From: Dermatophagoides farinae
Taxonomy: Eukaryota > Arthropoda > Arachnida > Sarcoptiformes > Pyroglyphidae
Direction: 5' to 3'
NCBI RefSeq assembly: GCF_024713945.1
Contig: NW_027461517.1
Span: forward strand, 248,001-312,000
Length of the DNA stretch: 64,000 nucleotides
Positions within the stretch are counted from its first letter, which is position 1, and each line of letters starts with the position of its first letter. The position numbers and the translations under genes are program-made. The notes beneath the pieces are model-generated. The model did not search any database, had not been told where the DNA came from, and worked only from the letters and a program-made list of their open reading frames with translations. Positions 20,227 to 30,540 of the stretch are shown here, in pieces.

Positions 20227-21774
20227 ATGAGTTCACATAACAATTCAGTATTAGACGTCTCAAATATATTTCATTCCAATTCTCCTCATCAAGGGACTTT
20301 TCGAATATCAAAGAGTTTATTTGGGTGGAGAAACGGAAAAACGGGTGAAATAATTCAAAACTCTTTCAATAACTTGACAGAGGTCAGGTATTCATTAATC
20401 AATCAAACTCAATACGAAATCACTTTTATTTTAAATAACGAAAACTCACTAACCTACTATCCTTTTACTGAGAATGAAATAAAACAGATTAAAAGTTTTT
20501 TGGAAAAGTCCTGCTCAATTTCTTTGCATGCTGGTGAAAAATATGCTTGTAGAGGTTGGCACTGGGGTACATATAGAGTAAATAACACACACTTTTGTCT
20601 CGACGTCGAAGAAAAAACAGCTTTTGACATCTCAAACGAAATAATTAATGATATTTTTTTTGAAGACAATTCAATTTCTTTAATACTAAATAAAAATGAA
20701 AACATCAACGTTCAAGACGGTTGCGAGGTTTCCAACATCACAATTTCAGTTCCAACTTCGAATTCGAATTCACAAGACGCGTTCGAACTGTCGAATTTAT
20801 TAAAATCGAAGTATCAGTTAAACAAAAACAAAGAAACGTCTATTATATATTCGATCAACTATCTCAATTTTTTTTCGCCTCACGGCCGCTTCGACTTTAT
20901 TATTTTCCCTACGGCGTTTCATTTGAAAGGATACAGCAATCACTTTAAAATCAATTACACTTCAATCAAAAAAACTTTCTTGATCTACCATAAGTTATGC
21001 TACATTTTGATTTTTTTAAATTCACCGATTAAACGAGGAAACACGTCATACACTTACATATTGTTTTCATTAAGTAACTTAGAACCAATGGATCTTACTC
21101 TACATAATGTAGAAAACGAAGTGACAAAAAAGTTTTTAAAGGATCATGGCAGTAAAAACAACGAAAAAAACACAGCAACGACGCCTGAGAAGAGTTCGAC
21201 TGATGATAATCCGATGACTAATGAGCCAACAATTGAGCAAGAACTGTCAGAAACAGCAACTGTACATACTCGAGAATGTGATCTCATCATCAATTTATTG
21301 GTGTCTTTTGCAAACCATCCAATAGTGACCAGCGATCCCTTCTTGAAAACACAACGATTTGAACCGATAAGCTGCTCGTACAAGATAAACACTGGAGTAT
21401 TGTGTCTGCTAGACTCGGAGTTAATATTTTTACCAAAGCCTGTTGTCACCATTTCTCTTTCCGCTATCACCAAGGTCGCTATACATGAAACAAAGGGTAG
21501 CGAAACACACTTTTTCCATATAGAACTAGAATCTAAGCACAACATTATATATAAGTTCAGCACAATGCCCAAAACACAAATGACAGACTTGATAAACTAT
21601 CTAAGTGCAAACAACGTTACGTACAACGTTGAGAACCAATCGTCTAGCGTCGGTAAAGTGAGCGCACAGCTCGACGACGACTCGGACGAGAACGATCATA
21701 CGTTCGACGAACAAGACGAAAGTGACTCAGACGACAGCTCTTTCAGCGAAAGCGAGAGTGACGCTGATGAATAA
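20227..21774 (+). CDS. POB3: FACT complex subunit Pob3/SSRP1
   Basis: 515 aa. The N-terminal domain carries FRISKSLFGWRNGKTGE, the SSRP1/Pob3 signature, followed by SSRP1 PH modules (CRGWHWGTYRVN, then GRFDFIIFPTAFHLKGYS) and a further PH-like module (about 340-480: GVLCLLDSELIFLPKPVVTI). The C-terminus is a highly acidic Asp/Glu/Ser tail. There is no HMG box, so it corresponds to the yeast-type Pob3 rather than animal SSRP1. With Spt16 it forms FACT, which reorganises nucleosomes during transcription and replication. Confidence 0.88.
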   Translation: MSSHNNSVLDVSNIFHSNSPHQGTFRISKSLFGWRNGKTGEIIQNSFNNLTEVRYSLINQTQYEITFILNNENSLTYYPFTENEIKQIKSFLEKSCSISLHAGEKYACRGWHWGTYRVNNTHFCLDVEEKTAFDISNEIINDIFFEDNSISLILNKNENINVQDGCEVSNITISVPTSNSNSQDAFELSNLLKSKYQLNKNKETSIIYSINYLNFFSPHGRFDFIIFPTAFHLKGYSNHFKINYTSIKKTFLIYHKLCYILIFLNSPIKRGNTSYTYILFSLSNLEPMDLTLHNVENEVTKKFLKDHGSKNNEKNTATTPEKSSTDDNPMTNEPTIEQELSETATVHTRECDLIINLLVSFANHPIVTSDPFLKTQRFEPISCSYKINTGVLCLLDSELIFLPKPVVTISLSAITKVAIHETKGSETHFFHIELESKHNIIYKFSTMPKTQMTDLINYLSANNVTYNVENQSSSVGKVSAQLDDDSDENDHTFDEQDESDSDDSSFSESESDADE

Positions 21775-21874
21775 AAATAACATCGGTTTAATTTTTCATA
21801 ATAATTATTAGAAGCATACATATATAAGCTTAATTAAATTATTATTTCTTATATAATTAATTTTTAAGTTGTTT

Positions 21875-23236
21875 CTAAGTACGAACGGTGTATGTTTGTC
21901 TGAAGTGACCTTCAGAGTTCAAAGTACTCAAACCAGCTTCTTTAAGAAGCACGTTGATGCATCGCTCGATCAAGTTTTGAGAAGTAACAGGCGGGTTAAA
22001 GCTATATTTAAATAACTGCCCATAGAAGATTCTCATAAATTCTTCAGTGTTTATGTATTGTGATGCGTATGATTCCATTTCTGCGTTTTTGAACGAGAAA
22101 TATAACCCTGGCCTGGAAGAAAAAAAGTTGCTGTTTACGCCAGAGTGAATCTCTACAGGTAACCCGCGTTGTGTGTCAGTAGGATTTATAAATAAGTTTA
22201 GCAACTTCTCAAAAAAAGTTATTACACCAGTGCTGTCTGATTTCTGGATAAATTCGATGTATGCCTCACGGTCGCTATCCATGGAGCTGTGCGACATGAT
22301 GAAGTCTCGCGCTTTTACGTAAATACGCCACGATAAAGTGGCTGTTTCGGGGAGAATCGGAATGGGCACTGATTTAGGGAGTTTGAGCACGATGTTTTGT
22401 TCCGAATTTTTGTTAAACTCACCAAGTTCGTTGGTGCGGATTGACCGGGTAAACAACGAAGTACTCTGCAAATCACGAAGATGACCTATAAATCCTTCGA
22501 ACCCAAAACCAGGTGCCCTGATTAGTTTTGGAAACCCAAGTATATAATCTTTGTGCTGCGGCTTGACAGTAGACAAGAGTTTACCGTAGAGATTTTGGAA
22601 TTCTTTATTAAACGAAGTGTCAGGTTCAATATGATCTTTAAGATAACAAGAAATAAGATTAAACGATTTCATGCAACTTTGATCTGCGTTGAAATCGCAA
22701 TCATCCGTAACAGTTTTTATCGGACAGCTTGTCGAGATTTCGGTTTTCGTAATCATGTTTTCGAACAATTCGCTATCAAATGACTGCAAAACCTTCATTA
22801 AAACATTAGTGCACAAATAGTTATTCAAATCGTAAGTATTTGTCGTCTTATCTGTTAGATCAAGCATGTACAGTTTATAGTTGTTTGTAAGGTAACTTAG
22901 AAGCGCGTCCGACTGCGCTTTGTTCAGTCCATTCTGCAAAAACTTCTTTACTCCTACGTTTTCCATGAGAGACTTATAAGCCTGAGTGTGACCAGAAAAA
23001 TAAACACTTTCGCGAAACAAAATCTTGTCTTTCTCCGTTGGAACGCGTTTTTTTAATGAAGTCAACTGAGCTAAGTCTGGGTTGTCTAACAATAAAGAGT
23101 TTTTGGAACAATTATCAATACTTGGAGTAAGAATTTCGCCAGATAGAGAAACGTCAGCTGAGATACAATAACATATTAATGTTCCAAACCTCGATAACTT
23201 TAAATTATTACTTATTCTTTGCAATTTTTTTCGCAT
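21875..23236 (-). CDS. Orphan protein, possible signal sequence
   Basis: 453 aa, unrecognised. Residues 1-18 are basic and are followed by a short hydrophobic stretch (FGTLICYCISADVSLSG) that could be a signal or mitochondrial presequence. The rest is a mixed soluble protein with scattered Cys and no repeats, P-loop or transmembrane helices. It includes a short Gly-rich aromatic segment (APGFGFEGFIGHL) around 235-247. The frame is intact and codon usage is like its neighbours. It lies tail to tail with Pob3 (100 bp) and upstream of the ARF-like gene. An unrecognised 5' intron cannot be excluded. Confidence 0.65.
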   Translation of the reverse strand: MRKKLQRISNNLKLSRFGTLICYCISADVSLSGEILTPSIDNCSKNSLLLDNPDLAQLTSLKKRVPTEKDKILFRESVYFSGHTQAYKSLMENVGVKKFLQNGLNKAQSDALLSYLTNNYKLYMLDLTDKTTNTYDLNNYLCTNVLMKVLQSFDSELFENMITKTEISTSCPIKTVTDDCDFNADQSCMKSFNLISCYLKDHIEPDTSFNKEFQNLYGKLLSTVKPQHKDYILGFPKLIRAPGFGFEGFIGHLRDLQSTSLFTRSIRTNELGEFNKNSEQNIVLKLPKSVPIPILPETATLSWRIYVKARDFIMSHSSMDSDREAYIEFIQKSDSTGVITFFEKLLNLFINPTDTQRGLPVEIHSGVNSNFFSSRPGLYFSFKNAEMESYASQYINTEEFMRIFYGQLFKYSFNPPVTSQNLIERCINVLLKEAGLSTLNSEGHFRQTYTVRT

Positions 23237-23331
23237 TATCTAGTGCATAAAACTTTAAGAGAATTAATTAAACTATTGGTAGGATTCAAAATATAAAAAC
23301 ATGCGAATTATTTTTATTATTCGCATGGTAT

Positions 23332-24060
23332 TTATTTAGAATTTAATTTTTGGTAAAAATTTTTACCTGGCATTCCAATCACATTTAACAGCGCGTCAAA
23401 ACACCCGTATCCTGATAAAGCACTGCAAGACGTGAATGTCATGTTTGTATAGTTTTTCAATTCTGCGTAGATCAACTTTTTTATCTGAGATTCGTTAGTA
23501 ACAGTTAAGTCTTCTTTGTTCAACAATATGATAACTCTCTTTATCTTTTCCAGACTTCGAACTAAAAAGTTCAACGCTTCCAAATCTTGAGAAATTGTTT
23601 GGAAGTTTTTAACACAACTCTTATCGATAACGTATACCAAACAGTTGCAATCCTAGAATTTTTATGCTTTGTAACTTACTAAAAAGATATTTACAGTGGC
23701 AACAGAACCCCAAGTCGCATTTGAGCATGCTAAACTGGCTCCTGCAGATGCGGTCTTTTTGTTTTTTACCAGATTCACAATTTCGTTAAACCAAACCTGG
23801 TTTGCTAAACATTCTTCAAAACTTATCTCAACGAAATTGAGATTAAAATTATATATTTTTTTTATTATTTCGGCGCGACCATCATCATACTGGTTTGATA
23901 ATGACGTCAGCGTCACTGAAACAGGTACAAAATTTGCGATAATTGTTGGTTGAGTAATTATAAAATCTTCCAATTTCCAACGATAGATCAAACTTGTCTT
24001 TCCACTATTTTTTTTACCACAAATGACGATCTTCAATTTACTTCTTATATTACTCATCAT
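23332..24060 (-). CDS. Divergent ARF-like GTPase with lost G3 motif, two exons
   Basis: CDS join(23680-24060, 23332-23652), 233 aa. The 27-nt intron 23653-23679 (GTAAGT...TCTAG) joins FL to DCNCLVYVIDKS in phase 0. The P-loop CGKKNSGKT (14-22) is followed by KLEDFIITQPTI, like the ARF switch I, and exon 2 carries NKEDL (G4) and SCSALSGYG (G5). The G3 region, normally WDxGGQ, is replaced by NFVEISFEECLANQVW, and about 50 extra residues separate the switches. There is no Gly2 for myristoylation. ARF/ARL or the SRP receptor beta chain are the nearest families. GTP hydrolysis is probably impaired (inference). Confidence 0.65.
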
Positions 24061-24167
24061 ACATAAATATTTTTAATTTGTAATATAAGTTGACTGACAT
24101 AATTAATCTCTAAATTTACACGAAATTAACGCCGATCGCTGCGAGTAACAGTAGGCAACGTTCTCGT

Positions 24168-24780
24168 TCACATACATAAAATAGAACCGTACGCCGGTAT
24201 TTGCTTTTTGCATTTAGACTCATACAACGATAATGTTATATCGCCGCTTTTAGACAGATCGAATTCAATAATTGCGTTAGAAAATAAAACCTTATTTAAT
24301 TCGTCAATACTTAATACGGTTTTTACTAATTGTTTATGGCAACGCGAACCGCTTAACGTTGCGTTTGGAACTACAATCTTATTAGAAACTCAACTTACTT
24401 AACAGCAAATCTTTTCTTTTTCCCAGCTTTACAAGATCAATATACGTATAACCCTTCCCTTCCTCGCCTTTCGACATGTTTTCACAAAAAACAATGTTTC
24501 CGTTATTGTCCATCGTGAAGAACAAACAATTTTTTCTCGAATTACAAAAATACACACTAGCATCAATGTTATTTTTGTACAGCTCGTTGTTCGATGGAAT
24601 TACGTCGTCTTCATCACATGAAAACTTAATTTTATCTACGATGCCATAGCGATCTTTAGGTTCAGACAAGATTTTACTTAATTCCAAAATCTAGCGATAA
24701 TCTGTTGTTAGACTTACTTCCTCAAATGTATTTATTTTGCCAAATGCAGAAACTAAGGCGAATAGTAAATACAGACACAT
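24168..24780 (-). CDS. Secreted orphan protein, three exons
   Basis: CDS join(24718-24780, 24399-24690, 24168-24370), 185 aa. Two ultrashort introns, 24691-24717 (27 nt, GTAAGT...GCTAG) and 24371-24398 (28 nt, GTAAGT...TGTAG), keep the frame. Exon 1 encodes a signal peptide (MCLYLLFALVSAFG) and almost nothing else. The mature part is mixed charged, with Cys at several positions (FSCDEDD, YFCNSRKNC, FCENM, GSRCHK, SKCKK, LCM), so disulfides are likely. There is no ER-retention signal or membrane anchor. I do not recognise the family. Without splicing, only a 101-aa internal piece would be seen. Confidence 0.68.
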
Positions 24781-24846
24781 TTAACAAACAGTACAATCAA
24801 AGTAAAAGTAACACTATGATCTATTTTTTCAAACAGTATTTTAAGA

Positions 24847-26243
24847 TTAAACAAGCGTTTCAGTTTCTGAAGCGTTAGTTTCAGTACTGTATCTCGATTT
24901 TTTTTGCAATTTTTTTTTCTGTATTTTCTTTATTCTAGATGGGTATTCATTATTTTGATTTTTATTTAATTTTTTATCAGCCTGCTCGCTGATTTCCTTG
25001 TCCACACGTTCAATGAAAGACTCTACATCTGCGCAGAATTTTTCATCGAAAATTCCTAGATCAGACGCTTGAGATAAAAGTAATTCGTCAATAATAGTGG
25101 AATCTACATAATTAGTCAAATTCATTTTTATGGATGGAACTAAAACTAAATTTGCGAAAGCGTCTTCTAATGGTTTGTATATTTCATTTTGGACTGCAGA
25201 CCTAATAACAAACTCAGCTTCATCGATTATCTCGACTTCGGTTAAAGGATATTTCGTATACAGTTTTGCTGGCATTATAGCTTCATGATTATTGATTAAA
25301 ATTTTATCAACAGCATCAGTTTTAATGTACGATTTGTCGACTCGATGTCTTAAATACCACACAGATTTAAAATCTTCAAAGGATTTGTATTGATTACATG
25401 GTTCAAATTCTTCATTCTCGCTTATCAACTGACAAGTTTGCTGAAAAGGAATTGTATAAATCGTTGACGGTGAATAACAAAATTCTAAAGGGAAAGCTAA
25501 ACGGTACTCTAATATATAAGATATTTCAATTTTATCTTCTAGCTCCTTATAACTATGAGAAAAAATATTCAAACTAAACAAGTTCTTCCATTCAGGTAAG
25601 GAAGAATTAATTACGAGACGCTTTGATTTTCGTATAAACATCAAAAACACGTTTTTTAAATTTAGTAAACTGTCAACAATATGGAGTCGAAAAATTTCTA
25701 AAACAATTCCGAACGGTAGTTTGAATAACTGGATATTTTCCAGATCGAGATCAACGCGATAATTCCTGTATCTTTTTGATATACATATATCAAAACTACC
25801 ATCATACAACACACAAACCTGTTTTGTCCAAGTATTCACACATATTAAACATTGATTCGGATATTTTACCCGTAGATGTTGAGCAAATTCTAACAAAATA
25901 CTTACGTTTCGAATGGTATTAAAATAGTACAATTTTAAGTTACACGAAAGTTCAGATTTTATAATTTCAAGATTAATTTGAAAATGATGCGGGGAAACGC
26001 AAGCTTTATCAATCTAACACATGCTGGCTACACTAACATACCTTGAACCCATTTGAAAACACTAACAATTTTTCAATCCAGCTTTCTTCTAGATTACAAC
26101 TAGTAGCTGTCTCATTTTTATTTTTAATTTTTGTAGCTTTTTCAAAGTTTAACGTGGCATCATAAACGATGCCCAACTCGTTTAGCTCATCTAATATTTA
26201 GTTTATAATAATGCATACCTTTGATAGTTTGCAGAGATATCAT
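24847..26243 (-). CDS. Orphan protein with basic C-terminus, three exons
   Basis: CDS join(26219-26243, 26042-26190, 24847-26013), 446 aa. Both introns are 28 nt: 26191-26218 (GTATGC...ATTAG) and 26014-26041 (GTATGT...GTTAG), phases 1 and 0. Exon 1 is only 25 nt. The protein starts MISLQTIKDELNELGIVYDA, has a mixed central domain with many aromatic residues, and ends in a Lys-rich segment (KKIQKKKLQKKSR) and a Ser/Thr/Glu tail, suggesting nuclear localisation. No motif allows a family name. A kinetochore or chromatin component would fit the layout but is unsupported. Confidence 0.65.
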
Positions 26244-26425
26244 ACTTCTTATAAATAAATTATATATTACTGAAATCAAATATCAAAATCAAGACTTCAC
26301 ACATAAATAAATTGAAAAACTCTTATTAACACATTACAGGTTTGATTCTATTTAAACCAAAACAAAAACAATTAACAAATCAAATAAGAAGAATATACAA
26401 AAAAAATAAAAAAAAAAACTAAAAC

Positions 26426-26812
26426 ATGAAAATCAACGAACCAAATCCCAAAGCTTATCCATTAGCTCCAAAAGAGTTAGAAACTGAATTATATAATTTG
26501 ATTCAAGCTGCTATTAAACAAGGACAAATTAGAAGAGGTGCCAATGAAGCGGCTAAAGCACTAAACAAAGGCAGAGCTGAAATAATCGTACTCGCTGCTG
26601 ATACTGAGCCAATAGAAATAGTTTTACATCTTCCTTTACTTTGTGAAGATAAAAATATTCCATTTGTATTTGTCAATTCACGTTCTGCGTTAGGTCGCGC
26701 GTGTGGAGTAACTAGATCAGTAATTGCGTTAGCCATAACAACAGACGACAGAAGTCCATTGGAAAAACAGATATTAAAAATTAGAGACGCGATAGAACAA
26801 ATACCTATATAA
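26426..26812 (+). CDS. SNU13: Snu13 / 15.5K, L7Ae-family RNA-binding protein
   Basis: 128 aa, exactly the family length. The protein binds the kink-turn of U4 snRNA and of box C/D snoRNAs including U3. It starts NPKAYPLA and shows GQIRRGANEAAKALNKG, AADTEPIEIVLHLPLLCE and the diagnostic RSALGRACGVTRSVIA, all characteristic of Snu13 rather than Nhp2 or eL8. It is the best conserved protein in this region. Its presence agrees with a working spliceosome and with Rrp9 at 6156. The upstream leader is purine-rich and very A-rich. Confidence 0.95.
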   Translation: MKINEPNPKAYPLAPKELETELYNLIQAAIKQGQIRRGANEAAKALNKGRAEIIVLAADTEPIEIVLHLPLLCEDKNIPFVFVNSRSALGRACGVTRSVIALAITTDDRSPLEKQILKIRDAIEQIPI

Positions 26813-26907
26813 TTACACTATTTCATTTTTGTAACTTTAATTTTTTTCCAAATTTTAAATTTTTTTTGGCTAAAATTTAATTCCGCTTCGTTACCGACGG
26901 CCTTGAC

Positions 26908-27495
26908 ATGTTCAAAAATAAACCACAAATGATACTTGTAATATGTGGCCCCTCAGGTGTTGGTAAAGGATCATTTATCCATTATATGATGTCTAAATAT
27001 CCAAACAAATTTAGTCTATCCATTTCTCACACAACTAGAAAACCTAGAACAGGTGAAACCCACGGAGTAGATTACTACTTTGTTACTAAAGAAAAATTTT
27101 TTGAAAAAGTAAAGAACAACGATTTTGTTGAATATGCTGAATACAACAAAAATTACTATGGCACAAGCAAAGCGGAAATGTTAAGATGTACAGAACAAAA
27201 AGATAAAGTAGTTATTCTTGAAATTGAGATCGTAGGAGCGATGGAAATCAAACGTTTACTCGGAGATAAAGCTAAATACATAAAAGTCATACCTCCAAGT
27301 TTCGAAACATTAGAAAAAAGATTACACAAAAGACAAACTGAAACAGATGAGGAAATTTCTGAAAGAATCAAATGGACCGAACAAGAACTCGTTAAAATGG
27401 AAGAAATGGAATTTGATGACACAATAATCAGTGACAAACTTGAATCCTCATGCGTCGAATTCGACAAGCTTATACACAGTTATTTATCTAATTAA
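26908..27495 (+). CDS. GUK1: Guanylate kinase
   Basis: It phosphorylates GMP and dGMP to the diphosphates with ATP in the cytosol. It has 195 aa, the usual length. The P-loop GPSGVGKG is at 14-21, the GMP-binding region SLSISHTTRKPRTGE follows, GVDYYFV is conserved, and the LID region ERLHKRQTETDEEISERI is typical. Only 25 bp separate it from the stop of the convergent secreted gene. There are no organelle-targeting features. Identification is secure. Confidence 0.95.
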   Translation: MFKNKPQMILVICGPSGVGKGSFIHYMMSKYPNKFSLSISHTTRKPRTGETHGVDYYFVTKEKFFEKVKNNDFVEYAEYNKNYYGTSKAEMLRCTEQKDKVVILEIEIVGAMEIKRLLGDKAKYIKVIPPSFETLEKRLHKRQTETDEEISERIKWTEQELVKMEEMEFDDTIISDKLESSCVEFDKLIHSYLSN

Positions 27496-27520
27496 ATTTT
27501 ATGTTATTTATCTATATAAA

Positions 27521-28270
27521 TTATACGGCATTTACTCTTCGTGCCCCTGGATGATTTGAACCTAGTCCAGCTAAGGATCCACTAGGGCCCATCGATGTAA
27601 GTGGGTTTCCACCATAACCCGGTGTGAACAATTTTTCCGTTCCGATAAGTGGAAAGCCATATCCAAAAAATGGGCGATAATAATAAGGGAATGTTACACC
27701 CATCAAGTTTCCACAACCATATCGACAATACATTTCTGATGGATATGCATTCCATTGTCCTTCTGTTACAGGCGGTAAAGTTTGGTCAATCTTAAATTCA
27801 ACTTTTGGCTGCACGGGTTGGGGTTGGGGAATCGTGTAATAATGTTTTTTACCGTGTAATTTTCGTAGTTTTCTGTGATTAGATTCGTCAGCATCGTTAA
27901 ACTCAATTGATATTTCATTATTTTTTATGTCTTGATTTTCCAAATCAGTAGATCCTTCAGATTTATCATTGTCGTTAAAATTAATTCTTCCTACAAAATT
28001 TTCATCAGAATCTTTTAAAGTGGCGTATTCAGGTTCGATAACTATAGTAGCACCGTTGTCTAAAATATACAAATTCATATCTAGCACGGTAACCACTTTA
28101 GAAACTTCATAACTTAGAACTTTGTTGAAATCGTCGATCTGAAATTGTGCTGTAGGAAAATAATTTTGAGGATCTAACGTAAACTCGATTATTTTTTTTT
28201 TTCCAGTATTCAAGATCTCAAGCATTCCGTACACATTGCTTATAGCAAATACTATAAAAAATGCAAACAT
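27521..28270 (-). CDS. Secreted Pro/Gly/Tyr-rich orphan protein
   Basis: 249 aa. A clear signal peptide (MFAFFIVFAISNVYG) is followed by an acidic domain (20-125), a basic RKLRKLHGKKH patch, a PQPQPVQP linker and a C-terminal Gly/Pro/Tyr/Phe-rich region (YYYRPFFGYGFPLIG, PGYGGNPLTSMGPSG). A Cys pair (YCRYGC) lies near 185. This composition resembles extracellular coat, spore-wall or adhesive proteins, but no family is recognisable, and the resemblance is compositional only. The basic patch could be a processing site. It converges with guanylate kinase. Confidence 0.7.
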   Translation of the reverse strand: MFAFFIVFAISNVYGMLEILNTGKKKIIEFTLDPQNYFPTAQFQIDDFNKVLSYEVSKVVTVLDMNLYILDNGATIVIEPEYATLKDSDENFVGRINFNDNDKSEGSTDLENQDIKNNEISIEFNDADESNHRKLRKLHGKKHYYTIPQPQPVQPKVEFKIDQTLPPVTEGQWNAYPSEMYCRYGCGNLMGVTFPYYYRPFFGYGFPLIGTEKLFTPGYGGNPLTSMGPSGSLAGLGSNHPGARRVNAV

Positions 28271-28413
28271 TAGAACTGTTTAGTCAGAATTTTAAAATAT
28301 ATAACGAAAAAAAACTTTCAATACCCAAGAAACTAATTTGAAAACAATACACATCACACTAAAAACAATAAAATAAGTAAATTAAGTTTTAAAACAAATT
28401 AGACTATAACTAA

Positions 28414-29272
28414 TCAAGGTTCGCCCCAATAATTAATCTGAGGCTGATTGAGCGAACTTATATTGGTTTCGTTTTGATTGGAATTTATTAAGGCCGCTGA
28501 CGGAGTACCCCAACCGTTAGGCCCCCAGGTGGCGCCTTTAGGAATGGGGGCGTTGATACCCGGGATTTTGTACTGTTTGTAACATGGTAAAATACCAAGC
28601 GATTGCATTACATGGATCCACGGGGGAGGCGCGGTTTCGTTTTGTAAGTCGAGCGCTTTTTGTAGTTCGGGCGATAAAACACCAGGTTGATATTTCCCAA
28701 AACGTCTTTCCATATCGAACTCTTCGTAAAACAGTTCTCCAAAATTTGTAAGAGCCGGTATAGTTTTATGCACTAAAAATGCGTCATGTAAAACCTGAAA
28801 GTCAACATAAAGTTTGTTAAGTTTATTTCGAGACTTATCTCGCTGAATTTGTCGCACAGATTTGTCAGCGAGTTGTTTTAACGAAAAACCCCGAATTTGG
28901 CCAATTTGAGTTTCTTCAATGTGAGGTGGTAGTTGATACAAGGGTTTTGCAACAGATCGTTTAATTGACATGAATTTACTTTTCAAACACCAATGGTAAG
29001 GAATTGGCACGGTGTTTTTTATCTGTTTTATGCACAATAAAAACTCCGGACATCGAGCAAAAACGTCGTGTGGTTGTACTAATTCGGCTCGCATAGCCTT
29101 GAGTTTTAACTCAACAATACTCAATTTTTTTTTTAAGCGTGTTTTTATCGTCGCTGTCGTTTTTAGTATCATGGATTATTGTCGAAATCGAAGTTTCTGA
29201 TTCATTTTTTTTATTACGTAAAGCATACTCGCGATTATTGAACGATTGTATCGCAGAAATAATATCTTCCAT
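28414..29272 (-). CDS. SF3B2: Splicing factor 3B subunit 2 (SF3B2/Cus1), frame broken at an A10 tract
   Basis: This U2 snRNP component binds near the branch site. Residues matching SF3B2 include LSIVELK, VPIPYHWCLK, LPPHIEETQIGQIR and the PSP-domain hallmark PPPWIHVMQ...KIPGINAPIPKG, then GGW-like GPNGWG. The conserved part is open from about 29172 down. The natural start, ATG at 29270-29272, encodes an acidic N-terminus in a different frame, and the two frames meet at ten A residues (29125-29134). One A fewer would make a continuous protein of about 285 aa. A 64-nt intron with GTAATA donor could also join the frames, but its acceptor is poor. The protein is much shorter than animal SF3B2. 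Confidence 0.82.
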
Positions 29273-29556
29273 ACATAATTGAGAAACTAAAACTTTATAG
29301 TGTTTAGGCTGTAATTGTTATTAATAAATACAACAGACAATTATTCTAAATAATTAATTAGTCGGCACGGCTTAGAAAAATTTTACTGATTTTATCTTGT
29401 TGAACTTAATTTCAGCATAAAATCAAACTATTTTTTTTTGCTTTAGATTTGGAATGTTGATTTAAGTTTTGAAAAGCTACCCAAAGTGTACATAGATAAT
29501 TTAATTTTAGTTTCTGACTTTAGCAAACCTCTGAAAAATCGCGCGGTTTACTAAAT

Positions 29557-30540
29557 ATGAAATTAAAAAGGTCTATTGCTCCGACTTTTGAGGAACTACT
29601 ATACACTTCGAGTGTAGACAACTTTATCAATAATATTACGGCCAACGATAATTATATCATATGTACAACGGTAAAAAGTCAAATTCAGAAATTTGACATC
29701 AACACCAAACAAAAAACAAACATCAACTACCGTTCACAGTGTGAAATTGCGCATTCATACTTAAACAACGATCAATGTGTATTTTACATTGACAAAAGTT
29801 ATTTTCTCACTCTGGATCTGAATCCAGTCAGCACGTTATCTGTGTACAAATTGGATTCTCGGGCCGGAGTAGTTTTGGCAACCATTATTGCTTGTAACGA
29901 AGTTCTTATTATTCCTACTTTATCTTACACAATTTGTTATAACATGAAGACGGGTACGAACCTTTACTCTACAATTAAAATCTACCAGAACAACAAAACA
30001 CCAATTTCTATCACTAAAATCAACAACACGGAACTTTATTTACTAGTCTTATTTGTGCCTCCTTCGCCTGAGTATTGCAGAAAAAAACCAAAATTACAGT
30101 TTTTATATCTCAGTTTCAACAAAGTGAACCAATACAAAAGCCTCTCAGGCGAACACTTTTACGAACTTGACGAGTCAGTAAGATACATTGTCAAGGCGAT
30201 CTTCTTATCTCCTGACGAGATTGTATTTTTAGATAATAGGAACTTTTTAAATAAATATAAAATTTCAGTTAGAAAAGTAACACAGAGTAAAAAAATCCAT
30301 ATTTCCTGTCCTTTAGCATTTGAGCTCTATAACAGTTTTTATATCTTAGTAAGCCGAATGAACCGTATTTATTGCTATGATAAATCTTTTTTAAGAATTA
30401 GGAAAGCAAAGCTCAAAACTACTGGGTTCCATTTTTACGGAGCATGCACGACATATATACATAAAAATATGTTTTACTTTTCAAGTGACATTGGATTGCA
30501 CGGAATAAATTTGCATGCGTTTATTGGTGATATTTTGTAA
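29557..30540 (+). CDS. Orphan protein, possibly beta-propeller-like
   Basis: 327 aa, unrecognised. Short hydrophobic strands alternate with polar turns throughout (YIICTTVKSQIQKFDI, QCVFYIDKSYFLTLDL, ICYNMKTG), which suggests a beta-propeller, though no WD or Kelch signature repeats are clear. There is no signal peptide or membrane helix. The frame remains open for 13 codons upstream of this ATG, back to a TTTAG that could be a splice acceptor, so an extra 5' exon is possible. The 280-bp upstream spacer is A+T-rich and holds nothing else I can identify. Confidence 0.65.
   Translation: MKLKRSIAPTFEELLYTSSVDNFINNITANDNYIICTTVKSQIQKFDINTKQKTNINYRSQCEIAHSYLNNDQCVFYIDKSYFLTLDLNPVSTLSVYKLDSRAGVVLATIIACNEVLIIPTLSYTICYNMKTGTNLYSTIKIYQNNKTPISITKINNTELYLLVLFVPPSPEYCRKKPKLQFLYLSFNKVNQYKSLSGEHFYELDESVRYIVKAIFLSPDEIVFLDNRNFLNKYKISVRKVTQSKKIHISCPLAFELYNSFYILVSRMNRIYCYDKSFLRIRKAKLKTTGFHFYGACTTYIHKNMFYFSSDIGLHGINLHAFIGDIL

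Noticed and set aside
23662-23679. C-terminal VSYKA end of the ARF-like exon 1
   Set aside because: It lies in the 27-nt intron; the spliced frame continues into the G4 and G5 motifs.
25915-25935. 16-nt intron GTAAGT...GTTAG near the start of exon 3 of the 24847-26243 gene
   Set aside because: The frame is open without it, and 16 nt is well below the other introns in the window.
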